Numbered from the stretch's first letter, positions 13,423 to 26,314 are shown. The stretch is 64,000 bases of DNA from Endothia cerciana (GCA_026119935.1 JALRMH010000002.1:682001-746000); one strand, 5' to 3'. Notes: generated from the sequence alone by a model not told the origin. Numbers and translations are program-made.

Positions 13423-14540
13423 GCACACTCGTTGCGCGGCCTCTCGATCTATTGCCGGCATGTTGGGGAGCATCTTCATTTTCTCTTTTATTTAAATTCT
13501 TGTCACAAGGCGTCTGGAAGACTATTTCATCGCAATCAGCGGTACTGATCGCATGGGGTGCATCAACTGAGACGATGCTTCGACGGCTTTATGTTGGAAG
13601 GTTAATGTCAATGAACCAGAGTGCACTGCACGTTTCCAGCCGCAACGAACGACCCACGGAAATGCTCCGGCTGCTCCAGTATATATTCCGATTCTTCGCC
13701 AGTCCTTGCGTCTAGATAGGGTTCACTGGAATTCAAATTCATGTAGCGTGCCCGATACGAGACACTAGCCCACGCGTATTCCATGTCCGCGGGTTCCCAG
13801 ATTCCTGGCCCGGTTGGGCACCCCAAGGTTGCTGCCGCCCTGGGCTAGGGGCCTGATGACACTTCTCTTTCTATGGTGTAAGGCGGGCTCCCTTTGCGGC
13901 CTTCTTTGTGCTTCTATCGGGCAACAGACTCCAAGAGATCACACTATGCTCAGCTGCGCTGCCTCCAGAACGTCCGTCTCAGGATGGCTTGCCGTTCTTC
14001 GGCAGTCTCCGTGGGCCAATTCTTGCCTCGTTCTGCTCTTTGCCGTCCCGTAAAGGCCACCGCGGGATCTGTTTTCGTGTTTTGAAGTCCACAGGGCCAT
14101 GACGGGGTGGCTTGAGGAGTCGGAACTTGCTGGGGGGGTCATCAGATTGAGTGGGACATTCGCGCCCCCCCCCCCCTCCCCACGCCCGTCCTGGCGCTGG
14201 AATGATATTGGCATCCATTCAGACCATCCGCTCCTACAACAACTGCACGTATCACTTTCAGTATCAAGGCCTCACTTATTCCGGAGTGTCTTTATGCTCC
14301 GTACAAGGCAAGGGTCTGATGACAGCTGTATTAAATCGGCCAGGTGCGGCTCTCCTAATCTCAAAATAACGTTCAATATATAAGACCAAATGCCCCCGCT
14401 TTCAAGTCGTGCAAGGTCACAGAAAGACCAGTCCCGAGGCAGGCATATGGAAGACCTTTCAACAACTGGAGGAATGTGATTAAAAGCAGAATGTTCTGCA
14501 GAAGAGACAAGAAAAAAAAGAAAGAAAGAGAAGATCCCCT
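13423..14540. other. Intergenic spacer between convergent genes
   Basis: About 1.1 kb between the ends of two convergent genes. It holds a C run near 14165-14176 and short AT-rich stretches around 14370-14520 that may serve 3' end formation of the minus-strand gene. No supported gene. Confidence 0.6.
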
Positions 14541-17500
14541 TTAAATTGAGCTGCTGCTGCTGCTCGACGACGCTGCTGCGCTGCTCGATTCTGCGGCTTC
14601 AGTGCTCGATGCTGCGGCTGAGGTACTCGACGCTGCTGCTGCGCTGCTCGATTCTGCGGCTTCAGTGCTCGATGCTGCGGCTGAGGTACTCGACGCTGCA
14701 GCTGCACTGCTCGATTCTGCGGCTTCAGTGCTCGATGCTGCGGCCGCGGTGCTCGACGCTGCGGTGCTTGATGAAGCGACACTCGTAGGGACAATCACAA
14801 AATTATCAAAGTAGAAGGTCGCTAGAATCCATGTCAGAAGGACCTCAACAGGGTTCATTCACGTGGAAGGAATCTCAACTCACCATCTGTTTCAAGTATT
14901 GCTACCAGATCGATCGACAACTGGGTCGTTATGTCGCTCGCCGTAAAGGTGTACAGGTATGAGCTCCATGTACAAACGACGGGGACATCCACCGTCACGA
15001 GGACCTGAGAGCCCACGCGCACGGAAAAGGTCTGCGATGTTATGGTGCCGCAGGACGACGCCTCGAAGGAGAGCGAGTAGGCCTGCCCTGCTACAGTATC
15101 CAGGGTGTAGTAGTATGTGGAAGTTCCGGACTCAGCCAGCTCGGGCGCCACAAACTCAAGGACGTAGTTGCATAGGTCGGTAGGCTGGTTCGTCGTAGGG
15201 CTGGCATCCGCCGCCAAGATTTGTTGGTCCCATGTGCTCAGGGCGACTTGACCTTCGAGGGTGAACGGGCTCTCCAGGCTCGGATCCTCGAAATCTCCGT
15301 CTTCGAAAATAGAGGCAGAGGTGGTGAATGGACAGATTGAAGTCGTCGTGCTGCTAGTGGAAGACGACGTCGAGCTTGACGATATCTGGTTCGGAGCCGG
15401 CGTTGTTGAGCTTGCGCTTGCAGATGACGAAGACGCAGGAGCGGAAACCACGTCAATCGTGAAGGTCACAGTGTACGGATCTCCAGTAGTTGAATCGACA
15501 GCAGACACCGTGACCGCAACCGGGCCGGGATCGGCATCGGCGGGTGCAGTCCCGGCCATAGTTCCATCGGTGGTGTCTACGGAGTTCTCAAGATAAGCCG
15601 GGCTTGGATCAAGGGCAACGTCTGAGATTACATCCAGGGGACTGTGCAAGTATGCTTTCAGGTTGATAAAGAACGGGAGACCAGCGACGATGGTTGGCTC
15701 TGGCAGAACAGACGAGCTCGCGGAGGAGGAGCTTGACGTGGATGCAACCGTAGGAGTAGATGGTATTGTAGTTATCGCCGGCGTACTGCTCTGCGTTTCA
15801 GTCGTCGAGGTTGTTTCGCCAGTAGACGACGCAGCCTCAGTGGACGATGTGCTCGTGGTGATTTCCGATTCAGAGCTTGTCGTTGTGGTTGTTGTGGACT
15901 CGGGTGTTGTTGTGGACTCGGGTGTTGTTGTGGACTCGGGTGTTGTTGTGGACTCGGGTGTTGTTGTGGACTCGGGTGTTGTTGTGCTAGACGTAGTCGA
16001 GGGCTGCACATTGCCTCCGGAAACAACGACGAAATTGTCGAACAAATAGTAGCTCGGGTCTCCGGCCGCATTGATGAAGATACTGAGCGCGTCTTCGCCC
16101 GTACCGACGAACTGGCCGGTATAATTGCCCCAAGTAGCCGAGCCATCACCGGCATCTCCTGAAGCGATGATGTTCGTGTCCACAGAAACCTGCCAGTATT
16201 CGTCATCTTGCCGCGCATGCAGGGCCCTCTTCTGCTCAGCCAAGGTCAATTGGCCTGTGCCGAAGAGGCCCTCGAAAGTGATAGTGTACACCGCGCCTGG
16301 TGTAGTCTGAATGACTACAGAGTAGTCTGCTACCTGGGCCGTAGTGCCAGTGTATTGGATGTATAGGAAGTAGGCGCATAGGTACGGATTGGGCGAAGGA
16401 GTGTCGGCGCTCGGCACGACCTCGATCGAAAAACTGGAATCCTGTTCATTGGTTTCAAACGGATTGTTCCCACTTTCGAACCCGCCATCGGTGACGAGCG
16501 ATCCTGAAGTAGCGAATGCACAGAATGAGGAACTGGAGCTCGACGCTTGGCCCGAACTGCTCGCCGAGGCCTCTGTCGTCATTGTTTCTGGAGCGCTTGT
16601 CGTTGTTCCCTGGCCGGTTGTGGTTGCGTTGGGGAAGAACGTGAACTGGCTGGTCGAAGAGGTTTCCGTCTGTGTGGGAGGAGCTGTCTCCGTAGTAGGG
16701 GGTGTGGTGCCGCTGGCGGATGAACTGGTGGAGATAATATTTCCGTTCTGGCATTGATCGGCTGTTGACACTTATTAGCCTCAAATTCATTGCATAGTTC
16801 AGGACCCGACTTAGTGTAGATATGCGAATGATTGCACCGGTACACGGCAGGTGGCCGAGACCGAGCAGATGGATCAAGAAATTTCGATCTGGAACGAGGT
16901 CCATCCGTGAGCACCACCAAGGGGATACTTACGGCTATAAATTCTGAGGGCGACAATTTCACAATTCACAGGATACTCGTCCTCGAAGACGGCATATACT
17001 TGTCCGGTCGTAGATACCTGGCAGAAGGCGGCTGCTCCTGTGATGAAGTCGAAGTTCACCCAAGAGAGGAACCCACCGTTGTTCGCAAAAGCGGAGGTGA
17101 TGGCGTCTGCTGGAGGCGTGCCGGCATTGCGGAGCTCTATGTAGGGCTCGTCGTCAAGGACCACGAAGATGGCCTGCTCTGCAAACACTAGCTCCCCTCC
17201 GCCCAGGTCGAATACAGTCGCATTGGCACAGCTGGGTGGGTTCGGGTCTGGGCCAACGCTCACGAAGCCTCCGATGTCTGCTCCTACCGCCTGTCGCTTT
17301 CGACCATTCGCTGTGAGGGGGATGATTTGCAGGATGACCTCTGCAAAGACCCCTGGTGGGCTGGAGGTCTGAGCTGCTGTCTGGGTGACAGTGACAGTGG
17401 CAGGGACAGCTGGGAAAATGGTGGCAAGATAGGTGGAGGAATACGTGTAACAAACTGAAGGCGGTGGAGGAGGAGGGGCGAGATGACCTGGCTCCGCCGC

Positions 17501-17557
17501 ACCGAGGGCGGGAGTCACGGTGCTCGCTAGCAAGCCCGCAAGCAAAGAGGGCTTCAT
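14541..17557 (-). CDS. Secreted modular Ser/Thr-rich adhesin-like protein, 927 aa
   Basis: Exons 17557-16933, 16761-14884 and 14821-14541. Introns are GTAAGT...CAACAG (171 bp) and GTGAGT...TTCTAG (62 bp). The ATG at 17557 is chosen because it begins a signal peptide (MKPSLLAGLLASTVTPALGA); the frame stays open further upstream. Order: an N-terminal domain with paired Cys to about residue 205 (possibly the fungal DUF7908 type, from memory); a Ser/Thr linker; a beta-sandwich-like module at about 286-460 beginning FCAFATSGSLVTDGGFE; five TPESTT hexads at about 467-499; an Ig/cadherin-like domain at about 563-645; a second module beginning CPFTTSASIFEDGDFE at about 684 and closing with ATFYFDNFVIV; then a Ser/Ala tail made of three 21-residue repeats. 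The modules resemble carbohydrate-binding folds of fungal wall proteins. No hydrophobic GPI-addition tail is visible. Confidence 0.85.
14581..14769. repeat. Three 63-bp coding tandem repeats
   Basis: The block starting CTGCTCGATTCTGCGG recurs at 14581, 14644 and 14707, an exact 63-bp period (21 codons) within the last exon of the secreted protein. The first two copies are nearly identical and the third has diverged by several substitutions. Confidence 0.93.
15889..15990. repeat. 18-bp coding tandem repeat, five copies
   Basis: The unit GTTGTTGTGGACTCGGGT repeats five times nearly perfectly, encoding TPESTT hexads in the Thr-rich stalk of the secreted protein. Its DNA-level identity makes copy number likely to vary between strains. 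Confidence 0.95.
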
Positions 17558-18744
17558 GGCTGCAAGATTAGACGCGGATGTGCTTTGGAGGGGGGGGGAG
17601 CAAGTTCCTCCCAGGGCCAGGACGTCTGGCACACAGGCTGACTGGAGATTTATAGGCGAGGACAAAAACCGGGAGGACGCGTGCTGCGTGCCGACAAATG
17701 TCTGTCAGGCGCGCTGGAATCCATCGTGATTCATCTCGAAATTACCACTTGGGCATTCCCGTCCACTGGTACGTTCCGGAGGGTGAGCCATGATCTCAGC
17801 GAAGAAATGGACGCGGCCGGGGCGCAGGGGCGTGGAGGCGCCCAGGAATGTTGTTGACGGTGTCTCAGTTCCATCAGCGAATTAGCCCCCTTTGGACCAT
17901 CCGCGAAGGCAAGTCAACTCACGAAAAGATGACAATCGCTTTCTGCGGATTCCCCGCCCTCTTTCCATCTCATCTCGCTCGAATGCAGCTGAACAAAAGT
18001 GTTTGGTAACACGGGATATGCCTGTGAAGAGATTAGTACATGTCACGCATATGAAACTTGCACAACAACTGCATCGTGACCCTTTCACCCATCTTTTGCC
18101 TGAAAGAATAGTTGTAGCGAGGATGGGGGGTCGAAAGGAGTATGTCCTCCCCGCCTGGGACAACGAATCTTCAGTGCATTCTGGAGGCGTATGCGACCCA
18201 GTTTAGGCCGAGGCCTCAACATCGAAAGAATGGATGGAGGCGACTACCTCATCCGTTCAACCACGGTTTCAAATGAATGTTCATGAGGAGAAGGTTGCGC
18301 AGGCCAAAAAGATCAGGTTGAAATGGACAAGAGCTATTGATGACTGCCCCCGCGCTCGAAAAGGCGCCGCCCTTATGGGGGGATCTAGGAAGCCGGTGTC
18401 ATAGGCCCACCATCGGGTCTGACTCCGGATCGTCAGGCGTCTAGCAAGGCACCCCCGAGTCAACGTGAATGAAGTGATCCGAGAAAGGATTCCGTCGTCT
18501 GCTGCACTGGTCTGATGGTCACAAGAGGATCGAACTGAACGACGTCAGCTCCATTTTCGTACAATCCAAATCTACATCGGGAGAGATCCTATAAACGCCA
18601 GACCATGCAATGCTTTCTTTGTATCTTGCCATCGGACCGGCAACCCCTCGTGTAGTGTTCTTACAGCCGCATCACCTCCTCCACCAGCAGTGCTCCTCCG
18701 GCTCTCCCGGCTCGTACCCTGGGCAGCCAGGATGGTCTGGACGC
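17558..18744. other. Intergenic region upstream of the secreted-protein gene
   Basis: About 1.2 kb from the start of the secreted-protein gene to the stop of VMA11. It must hold the secreted gene's promoter and the VMA11 3' UTR. A G run lies near 17588-17597. Short frames of about 60-100 codons on both strands show no family features. Confidence 0.55.
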
Positions 18745-19455
18745 TTAGCCCTTGCTCTTGGTGTTGAGAATGAGAGCCACGATGAGCCTGTAAGCAATGC
18801 CACTTGTCAGCAACCAGGAGAAGTACGGGATCTTCTGGGCGGGAGGACTTACCCGTAGAGACCCAGGACCTCGCCGAAGATAAGGATCAGGACCATGCCC
18901 ACAAAGATGCGGCTCTGGTACATGTAAGCCCGCACGCCCTTGTCGCCCACGACACCGATGCAGTATCCAGCGGCGAGACCCGTCATGCCGACGGAGACAC
19001 CGCAGGCGAGGTGCATGAAGCCGCTGAACAGGCTGTAGCTGGACTTGGGGTCGAGGTCCTGGGCGATCAGGACGGATATGACGAGGGAGTAGACTGCTAT
19101 GATACCGGACATGACGACGGGGATGAGGCACTGTCGAGCGGCGGCGGCGGTCAGCGATACGTGTCCGAGGGCACAGCCGAACGCTGGCAGGGCTACGGAG
19201 CCGGGGCTGCTGGCTAACTGACCTTCATGATCAGGTCTGGTCTGAACGTTCCCACGCCAGCGATGCCTATGCCGGATTTGGCGGTGCCGTATGCCGCTCC
19301 TGCGCAGCCAAAGATCATGGCTGCCGCGATGCCGCCCTGCGAGGAATGGTCAGAGGAGCCCGCGTCGTCTTGGAGCGGCGGCTGACGGGATTCAGGATCA
19401 GGCGTACCATGCCGATGAAGGGCGCGAACTTGGGGGACAGTTCGGAGTCTGCCAT
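18745..19455 (-). CDS. VMA11: V-type proton ATPase subunit c-prime (proteolipid)
   Basis: Membrane proteolipid of the vacuolar ATPase Vo rotor ring, which carries protons across vacuolar and endosomal membranes. Exons 19455-19408, 19336-19223, 19130-18853 and 18787-18745 give 160 residues. Introns are 71, 92 and 65 bp with GTACGC, GTCAGT and GTAAGT donors. The protein starts MADSELSPKFAPFIGM and has four hydrophobic helices. The essential proton-carrying Glu is in LIFGEVLGLYG (Glu141). I call c-prime rather than c (VMA3) because of the SELSPKFAPF start, GIGIAGVGTFRPDLIMK and the ending IVALILNTKSKG, which track yeast Vma11 (164 aa). It is divergent from the ROM2-type gene across about 2.1 kb. 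Confidence 0.95.
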
Positions 19456-20439
19456 TGTCGCGACGTGTGCTGTACAGCCGGGCTGGGAGGTCTGAGGTGC
19501 GGATAGCTCGCTCGCAAGGTCTGCGTTGGGTCCGACGGCTGCTTGGTCGTCGCGTGGAACCTGGTTGATGCTGCCAGAGGTGCTGACGACGTTTTGACGA
19601 GCACCGCAGGAGCTCCCCAGCTTTCGACCCCAGGAGATGCCCACTGATGACTAAGCAGGAAGTACCTGCAGTACACAGTACCACACTTTCCAGGGATCGA
19701 GTATCAGAACCAGGCGGCTACCGAGGTACGAACGGCTGCGCATAGGCCTGCACGATGATACTATGGTAGAGACAGGAGTCAGCTGGACAGGCGGTCGTAT
19801 GTTTCTGCATGTCTACGTTGTCCTCTGGCATCCCTCAGGGTGTGTTGGGTCGTCGTTTACACACGAGGGTTCTGCGGCCAAAGCAACCCCAGAGCAGATG
19901 TTAAGGAAGCCCACTCAGCCTCAGGCCGTAGATGGCCTAAGATGGGGGCCGTAGCACTAACAGCCAGTCCAGAAGACCTGCAATTAGAATCTCATAGTAC
20001 GTTATTCAAAGTCATTTTCTGTTTATGCAAGCATTAGAAGCCTTTTAGGGTAAGAAAGCCCTTCTGCGTGATTTGCGACGGACCGCTGCTACTTGGGCTC
20101 TTGGTATGGAAAATTGACTTTGTTGGGGACACGAACATCTGTGTCTGTCTGTATCTTTACATACATACACAGTACATGGTTGCTGACGGCAGCAACGAGT
20201 ACCACCGCACCTCGAGTCCTCGTGCGAGGGCCAAAACACGCGATACATACGCAGGCGTGCGCACACGCCCTCTCCTGGCCACCACCCTCTCTCCTCCTTG
20301 ACTTACAGACACGGGCGACGAGGGGGGAAGATGAGATCATGGGTGCTGCCCGAGTCCCATCCCCCGATAGCATAGCATAGACAGAGACGACAGCACCACC
20401 TCCAGCACCGGGGAGGACGGCATGATTGATCTCGATTCA

Positions 20440-20442
<3 letters not shown>

Positions 20443-20479
<37 letters not shown>
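20443..20479. repeat. (CT)n microsatellite
   Basis: About 18 uninterrupted TC units, roughly 1.1 kb upstream of the ROM2-type start. Polypyrimidine/polypurine tracts like this occur in fungal promoters. Confidence 0.96.
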
Positions 20480-20480
<1 letters not shown>

Positions 20481-20703
20481 GTCTCTCAAATCCAATTTTC
20501 CATGAGCATCTATGGTCTTCCTGCCGGCACAGCAACCCGCCGCATCTTCTGATAACACGCCCGCACCGATCCACAACTCAATCTCGACTGCAATAGCGTC
20601 ACATTTGACGATTCTCACAGCAGCACCACGTAAAGGAGAAGGCAGAGAGAGGAAAGCAGCAAGGGGCGCCCCCCCCCCCCCGAGGCAATATCCAGGCCCG
20701 CGC

Positions 20704-20704
20704 A

Positions 20705-20744
<40 letters not shown>
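20704..20744. repeat. (CCAG)n tetranucleotide repeat
   Basis: About ten CCAG units, directly following a C homopolymer in the region upstream of 21594. Confidence 0.95.
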
Positions 20745-21593
20745 GCGGTCCTCGTCTCACACCTCCCTCCGTACGCAGGAATCCCATCCTATCCCATCCC
20801 ATCCCATCCAAGATCAATCCATCCGCCGGTCCATCCATCCATCCAACCCCGTCCCACCCTGCCGCCAACCCTCCCCCTACCCTATCACAACAGCCAAGCC
20901 GCCGCGCCCGCAATCCCGTACCCCGTCTTCAGTCCACAACGAAAACATCATTACCGGGCATTACCGGCCTACACACGCACGCGCAGACACCGACACACGA
21001 CACACGACCCTGCCTCAGCCGAGGGCCTGTGCTGTCCCCCTCTGCCTGACCTGCTGATCCGTACGCAGCGCAGCACACCTCAGCCGCCTGGGTCGACGGC
21101 CGTAGACCTGGCGCACCCACGCTCCCTCTCCCACGGGACGGAGTACATAACATAGCACACGCACCCAGTGCACTGCGAGTGAGTTAAGGTTCCCCAGGGT
21201 CCACTTTTTCCCTTTTTCCCCTTTGCTGGTGCTGCCCTGCCCACGCCCTCCCCCTCCCCCCCCGTGCCGTGCCTCGAACCGGACTGGTGCCCATTCGTGT
21301 CATGGCACATGGGACATGGCATGGCCGCGTACGTAAGGTACCGTCCTCGTCCTGGCTTGCGGTGCTGCTGCCCTGCGACCAAAAGTTGCTTCCCCCATCA
21401 TCCCGACGGAGGCAACAGAACTAAACCCCGACGAACACCCCCCATCTCGTCCTGCACGCACCTCTCGTCCATCTCCAATGGGCACGCTCGCGTGTGCTGA
21501 TAACAGCCCTTCTCAATTTTAGCAACCGACGGCCCAACCCAACTCCCGCCCACGCCCGCCACCCGCGACCCCTTCTCCTCTGCCGTCACAGCC

Positions 21594-24500
21594 ATGGCGG
21601 ACTATCAACAGGACCGAATGCCCCCTCCGAGAAGACCAAACCAGGACTACGGCCAGTATCAACAACGGGATGCCGCCTACGCCAACATCTTCGGCGCCTC
21701 CCCTGGCCCCGGCCGATCCCACACCATGACCTCCTCCTCCGTCCCGCCGCAGATGCACGCCGACCGCACGCAGACCATGTCCTCCATGCAGCGGCCTCCT
21801 CCCCCCCGGATGGCTCCCCAGGCTGCCTACGAGCGGACCCGGACGATGGACGCGAGCATGTCCAATGGGTACTATCAGGGCCAGAGGTCCGCATCCGGTG
21901 GCTCCCAGGTGCCGTCCCAGCAGTACCTGCAACAGCAGAGACAACCTCAGGGGCCGCCGGGCCGTTACCCTCCCGGCCAGCCGGTCCCCCAGAGGTTCGA
22001 CCAGAGAGGGCCGCCGCCCGGCGCATATGGAGCTCGGACTCCGGCCCAGAGGTTCTATCAGAACGGCTCGGGGCCCGCACCAGCCCTCAACTCCGACTCG
22101 TACCGGTCTCAATCCCTCGCCGGCCCCCCGAGGCAGCTGATGTATCAGCAGCCGCCACCGGGCCAGTACCAGGGCGGCAGCTCCCAGACCCCTGCCAACG
22201 CCTTCCGGCACTCGCCCTACAACGCACACTCCTCGCGGACGACAGCCCAGGGTAGGGTGGTGCCAGAACGGCACGATGAGCGGGCCATGAGTATGACTGG
22301 TGGCTACCCAGGCCACGAGCGTGATGCGCATCAAACCATGAGCGGGAGGGTCATCCCGAACAGGAGGGCGCCTTCAGCTGAGGTACAGCAGCAGCAGCAG
22401 CAGCAACAACAGGACGGCTACAGTGCTTTCAACGGGTTCACGCCCGCTCCGGGTGCCCAGACAAGGTCCAGCGTGCAGTCTTCAGCCAGCGGCGACAGCG
22501 GGCGGACCATGTCGATGGCCTCAACCATTGCACCGTCCATCTCCGAGAGGTCCGACAGCACCACTCTGGTACATCGACCCTCGATGAGTCGCGCCACGAT
22601 AGACAGCGAACGGCCCCTGACGGCCAAGATACGCCCCCCTCTCGTCTATCCCGCGCTCCTGTCTCGGGTCGGCGAGTGCTTCCGGGAGAAGATCATAACA
22701 GGCGACCGCACCAAGAACGAGCTGACATACAAGAACGCGTTCAGTGGCTCAGAGGCTGTGGATGTGCTTTCTTATATCATCAGGACCACTGACCGGAACC
22801 TAGCCCTCCTGCTCGGCAGGGCGCTCGATGCTCAAAAGTACTTCCACGATGTGACTTACGAGCACCGCCTTCGGGACTCGGCTTCCGAGATGTACCAGTT
22901 CAGGGACACAATGATGGAGGACGAATCTGACAAGCCCCCAGTCAATGGTGTCTTCGTCCTCCTGTCCGAGTGTTACTCCCCGACGTGTACGCGAGACCAG
23001 CTGTGTTACTCGATCGCATGCCCGAGACGATTGGAACAGGTCTCCAGGTTGAACCTGAAGATCGGAGCCGGCCTTAAGACGGACGACGCTCCCGCCAATG
23101 ACGACGACGTGGACCAGACCGACGAGCAGAAGCTGTGGATCAACAGCGTGCCGAAGGAGGTCGCCGACGGCGTCAGCGACAAGGAGAAGAAGAGGCAGGA
23201 GGTCATATCCGAAATCTGCTATACGGAACGGGACTTTTGCAAGGATTTGGAGTACCTGCGCGACTTTTGGATCAGCCCTCTCCGGTCAAAGGCGTCGCCG
23301 ATCCCTCCCCAGCGGAGGGAGAAGGTTGTGCGCAACATATTCAGCAATATCATCGACCCTCCGAGCATCCATTCGGTGAGCTCAAGGCTCGCCAAGGCCC
23401 TGACGGATCGGCAACAGAACGGCCACGTCGTGCGGAACATTGGAGACATCTTCTTGGACTGCGTGCCATTATTCGAGCCCTTCATCTTGTATGGTTCCAA
23501 GCAGTTGGAAGCCAAGTACGAGTTCGAGAACGAGCGGTCCATAAACCCCAACTTCGGCCGCTTTGTTGACGAGATCGAGAGGCGCAAAGAGTCGAGGAAG
23601 CTTGAGCTGAATGGCTACCTGACCAAGCCAACGACGAGGTTGGCGCGATACCCCCTGCTGCTCGAAAACATTTTGAAATACACAGAGGATGGCAATCCGG
23701 ACAAGGAAGACATCCCCAAGGCTCTGCTCGTGATCCGTGACCTTTTGACCAGAGTCAATGCCGAGTCCGGAAAGGCTGAGAACCGATTCAACTTGCGCCG
23801 TCTGCACGACCAGCTCAAATTCAGGCCAAACGAGAGGGTCGACCTCAAGCTGACTGACGAGGGTCGTGAGCTGGTGTTCAAGAGCAATTTCAAGAAATCT
23901 GCGACCGAGAACAGTGAGATAACAGCTTTCCTGTTCGACCATGCCGTCCTGCTGGTGAGGATAAAACAGGTCGGCAAGGCGGAAGAGGTCAAGGCATACC
24001 GACGGGTAAGACTGCCAGTCCCCTCCTCAGGGGGCAGCCGTTGCTAACCCTGCTGCACAGCCAATACCGCTTGAGCTTTTGTCCATCAAAGAGATGGAAG
24101 AGGTCATTCCATCAGGGACGGTCAAGCGGTCAGCATCAAGTTTACTCCCTGCCATACGGACCGAGAGTGGCAAAAAGGGCGAAGGGTGGCCCATAACTTT
24201 CAAGCACATGGGCAAGAACGGTTATGAGTTGACCCTCTATGCGTCCACGCAGACTGGCCGGCAAAAGTGGCTCGAGTTCATCGATGCTGCCCAACAGAAA
24301 CTGAGAGCCCGTGTGGACTTCCTCAACACCACTGTTCTATCACATGGCTTCTTCACAGGCACGAACAAGGTCAACTGTGTTGCTCCATTTGGTAAGCCAA
24401 TGCTCATCATGCAAGAAGGGGCTCTGCAGCTAACACCCCAAATAGATGGTGGCAGGAAGTTGATATACGGCACTGATGCCGGTATCTACGTGTCGGACCG

Positions 24501-25510
24501 CAAATCGGGCGGTCAGCCACGTAAGATACTGGAAGCAACCAATGTCACGCAGATCGACGCCCTGGAGGAGTACCAGCTCCTGCTGGTGCTTTCCAACAAG
24601 TCACTCATCTCCTACAACCTGGCAGCCCTCGATCCGAATGAGTCGGCCCTGTCCAGGAAACCGAAAAAGATCCAGAGCCACTGCAGTTACTTCAAGGCGG
24701 GTATATCTATGGGCAGACACCTGGTATGCTGTGTGAAGCCTACTACGCTGTCGACCACCATCAAGGTGTACGAGCCCAACGACGCCATGTCGAAGAGCAA
24801 GAAGCAGAAGGGCTTCACCAAGATGTTTAATGCCGGCCAGGACGAGCTCAAGCCGTTCAAGGAGTTCTACATCCCCACCGAGTCTACCTCCGTCCACTTC
24901 CTCAAGTCCAAGCTGTGCGTGGCATGCGCTCGCGGCTTCGAGGTTGTCTCCCTCGAGACACTTGAGACACAATCACTCCTCGACCAGGCTGACACTTCAC
25001 TTGACTTCGTGGCCCGGAAGGAGGGGGTCAAGCCTATCCACATCGAGCGTCTCAATGGCGAGTTCTTGCTCAACTACTCCGAGTTCTCATTCTTTGTCAA
25101 CCGCAATGGTTGGAGGGCAAGACCCGAGTGGAGAATTGACTGGGAGGGCACACCACACAGCTTTGCGCTCTCCTACCCGTGGATCCTGGCTTTTGAACCA
25201 AGCTTCATTGAGCTTAGGAACATCGAATCTGGTGCGGTACACATTGTTCCACACAAGAACATTCGCATGCTGCATAGTAGTACACACGAGGTAAGCTCTT
25301 TGCAGGATGACACTCTACAGGTCCAGATGGCGACGTTCGTGCTGACACCTGTTACAGATTCTGTTCGCATACGAGGACGAGAAGGGCGAGGATGTTGTCG
25401 AGGCCATGGACTTCTGGAAGAGCCAGCAACGTAAGAGTGTTATGCCCGATGGTTTTGGAGAGAAGGTGTCCTCACCCACCGGTGGCTACCACTCAAGGCT
25501 TGCGCAGTAG
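21594..25510 (+). CDS. ROM2: Rho1 guanine nucleotide exchange factor (ROM1/ROM2 type), 1,246 aa
   Basis: Activates Rho1 GTPase in the cell-wall-integrity pathway at the growing tip. Exons 21594-24005, 24061-24391, 24446-25290 and 25358-25510. The introns are 55, 54 and 67 bp with GTAAG donors; the first two have clear GCTAAC branch points. Order: a disordered Pro/Gln-rich N-terminus with a polyglutamine run near residue 264; a DEP domain at about 350-440; a RhoGEF (DH) domain at about 533-730 with NGYLTKPTTRLARYPLLLENI; a PH domain at about 750-900; and a CNH (citron) domain from about 930, with GRKLIYGTDAGIYVSD. This DEP-DH-PH-CNH order is diagnostic of fungal Rom2. Intron 24392-24445 is stop-free and three-fold; splicing restores the conserved NCVAPFDGGRKL. 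The tail is short and ends SRLAQ. Confidence 0.96.
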
Positions 25511-26277
25511 TCTGTTTAAACCAGATGCCATCAGGTCTGACTCATTGGGCCTGGTGCATTGCGACTTGTCATCGTCGTGCGTGCGAGACATGCCGGCTGA
25601 GTGCCGCTCCGCTGGGTCCCTCGTGCCCAGAGCACCAGCTGTCTGAACTAAGGCCAATCCCGAACCTGAATCACCCTGTGATGGGGTTGGGCAGTCAGTA
25701 CCCAGGCTGTTGGCGTTGCCATACTCATGGGGCCAGGTGGGGGGGCACCCGAAGCTCCACTTTTTCTGGGATGATGCGGGCGGCCGAGTTCTTCCTAGCG
25801 ATTTTCATCTTCACCCGGGCCACACCAAATGCCACGGCAATTCTTCTATCAGCAAATAGACAAGGGACTGACGCACAGTCGGCCCGGTAATTGGGAAGGG
25901 GGGCAGGTCGGCTGGGGTTGGGCAAAAGTCGGTGGATGAAGAGATATCATCCTCAACGGCTCTGACATACACAAAGGAGATGACACCAACATATCATGCC
26001 ACGGCTGGTGATGAGCGGGAGGCATTTTCACAATTCGCAGCATCTGGGGCTTCTGATTTCGTGGACAAGAGATGGTGGGACGGATGAAATCGATGGTGGC
26101 CGAGTCGAATGTTGGGCATAATCAGAATTGTCGCCATCGGTTTGCTCAGGGATGCATTGTGGTTCCTAACTGCCCGCCTGACCAGTTTCAGTCTTATCTC
26201 TCTGGCAATTGTTTGTTTGTTCTTCACGAGACATTTTGGTTGGTTTGTATTTCTTGCCAGCAGCGAGCAGGCACGCA

Positions 26278-26314
<37 letters not shown>

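Larger units (their letters stand above)
19456..21593. other. Divergent intergenic region, VMA11 / ROM2-type gene
   Basis: About 2.1 kb shared by two divergent genes. It holds a CT microsatellite at 20443-20479, a C run near 20671-20680, a CCAG tetranucleotide array at 20704-20744, and a pyrimidine-rich stretch just before the ATG at 21594 that is typical of a long fungal 5' leader. Several short upstream ATGs lie in this leader, so upstream-ORF control of the downstream gene is possible but not shown. Confidence 0.55.

Noticed and set aside
21519..22334. 271-codon minus-strand frame opposite the ROM2-type N-terminus
   Set aside because: Shadow of a clear coding exon on the other strand.
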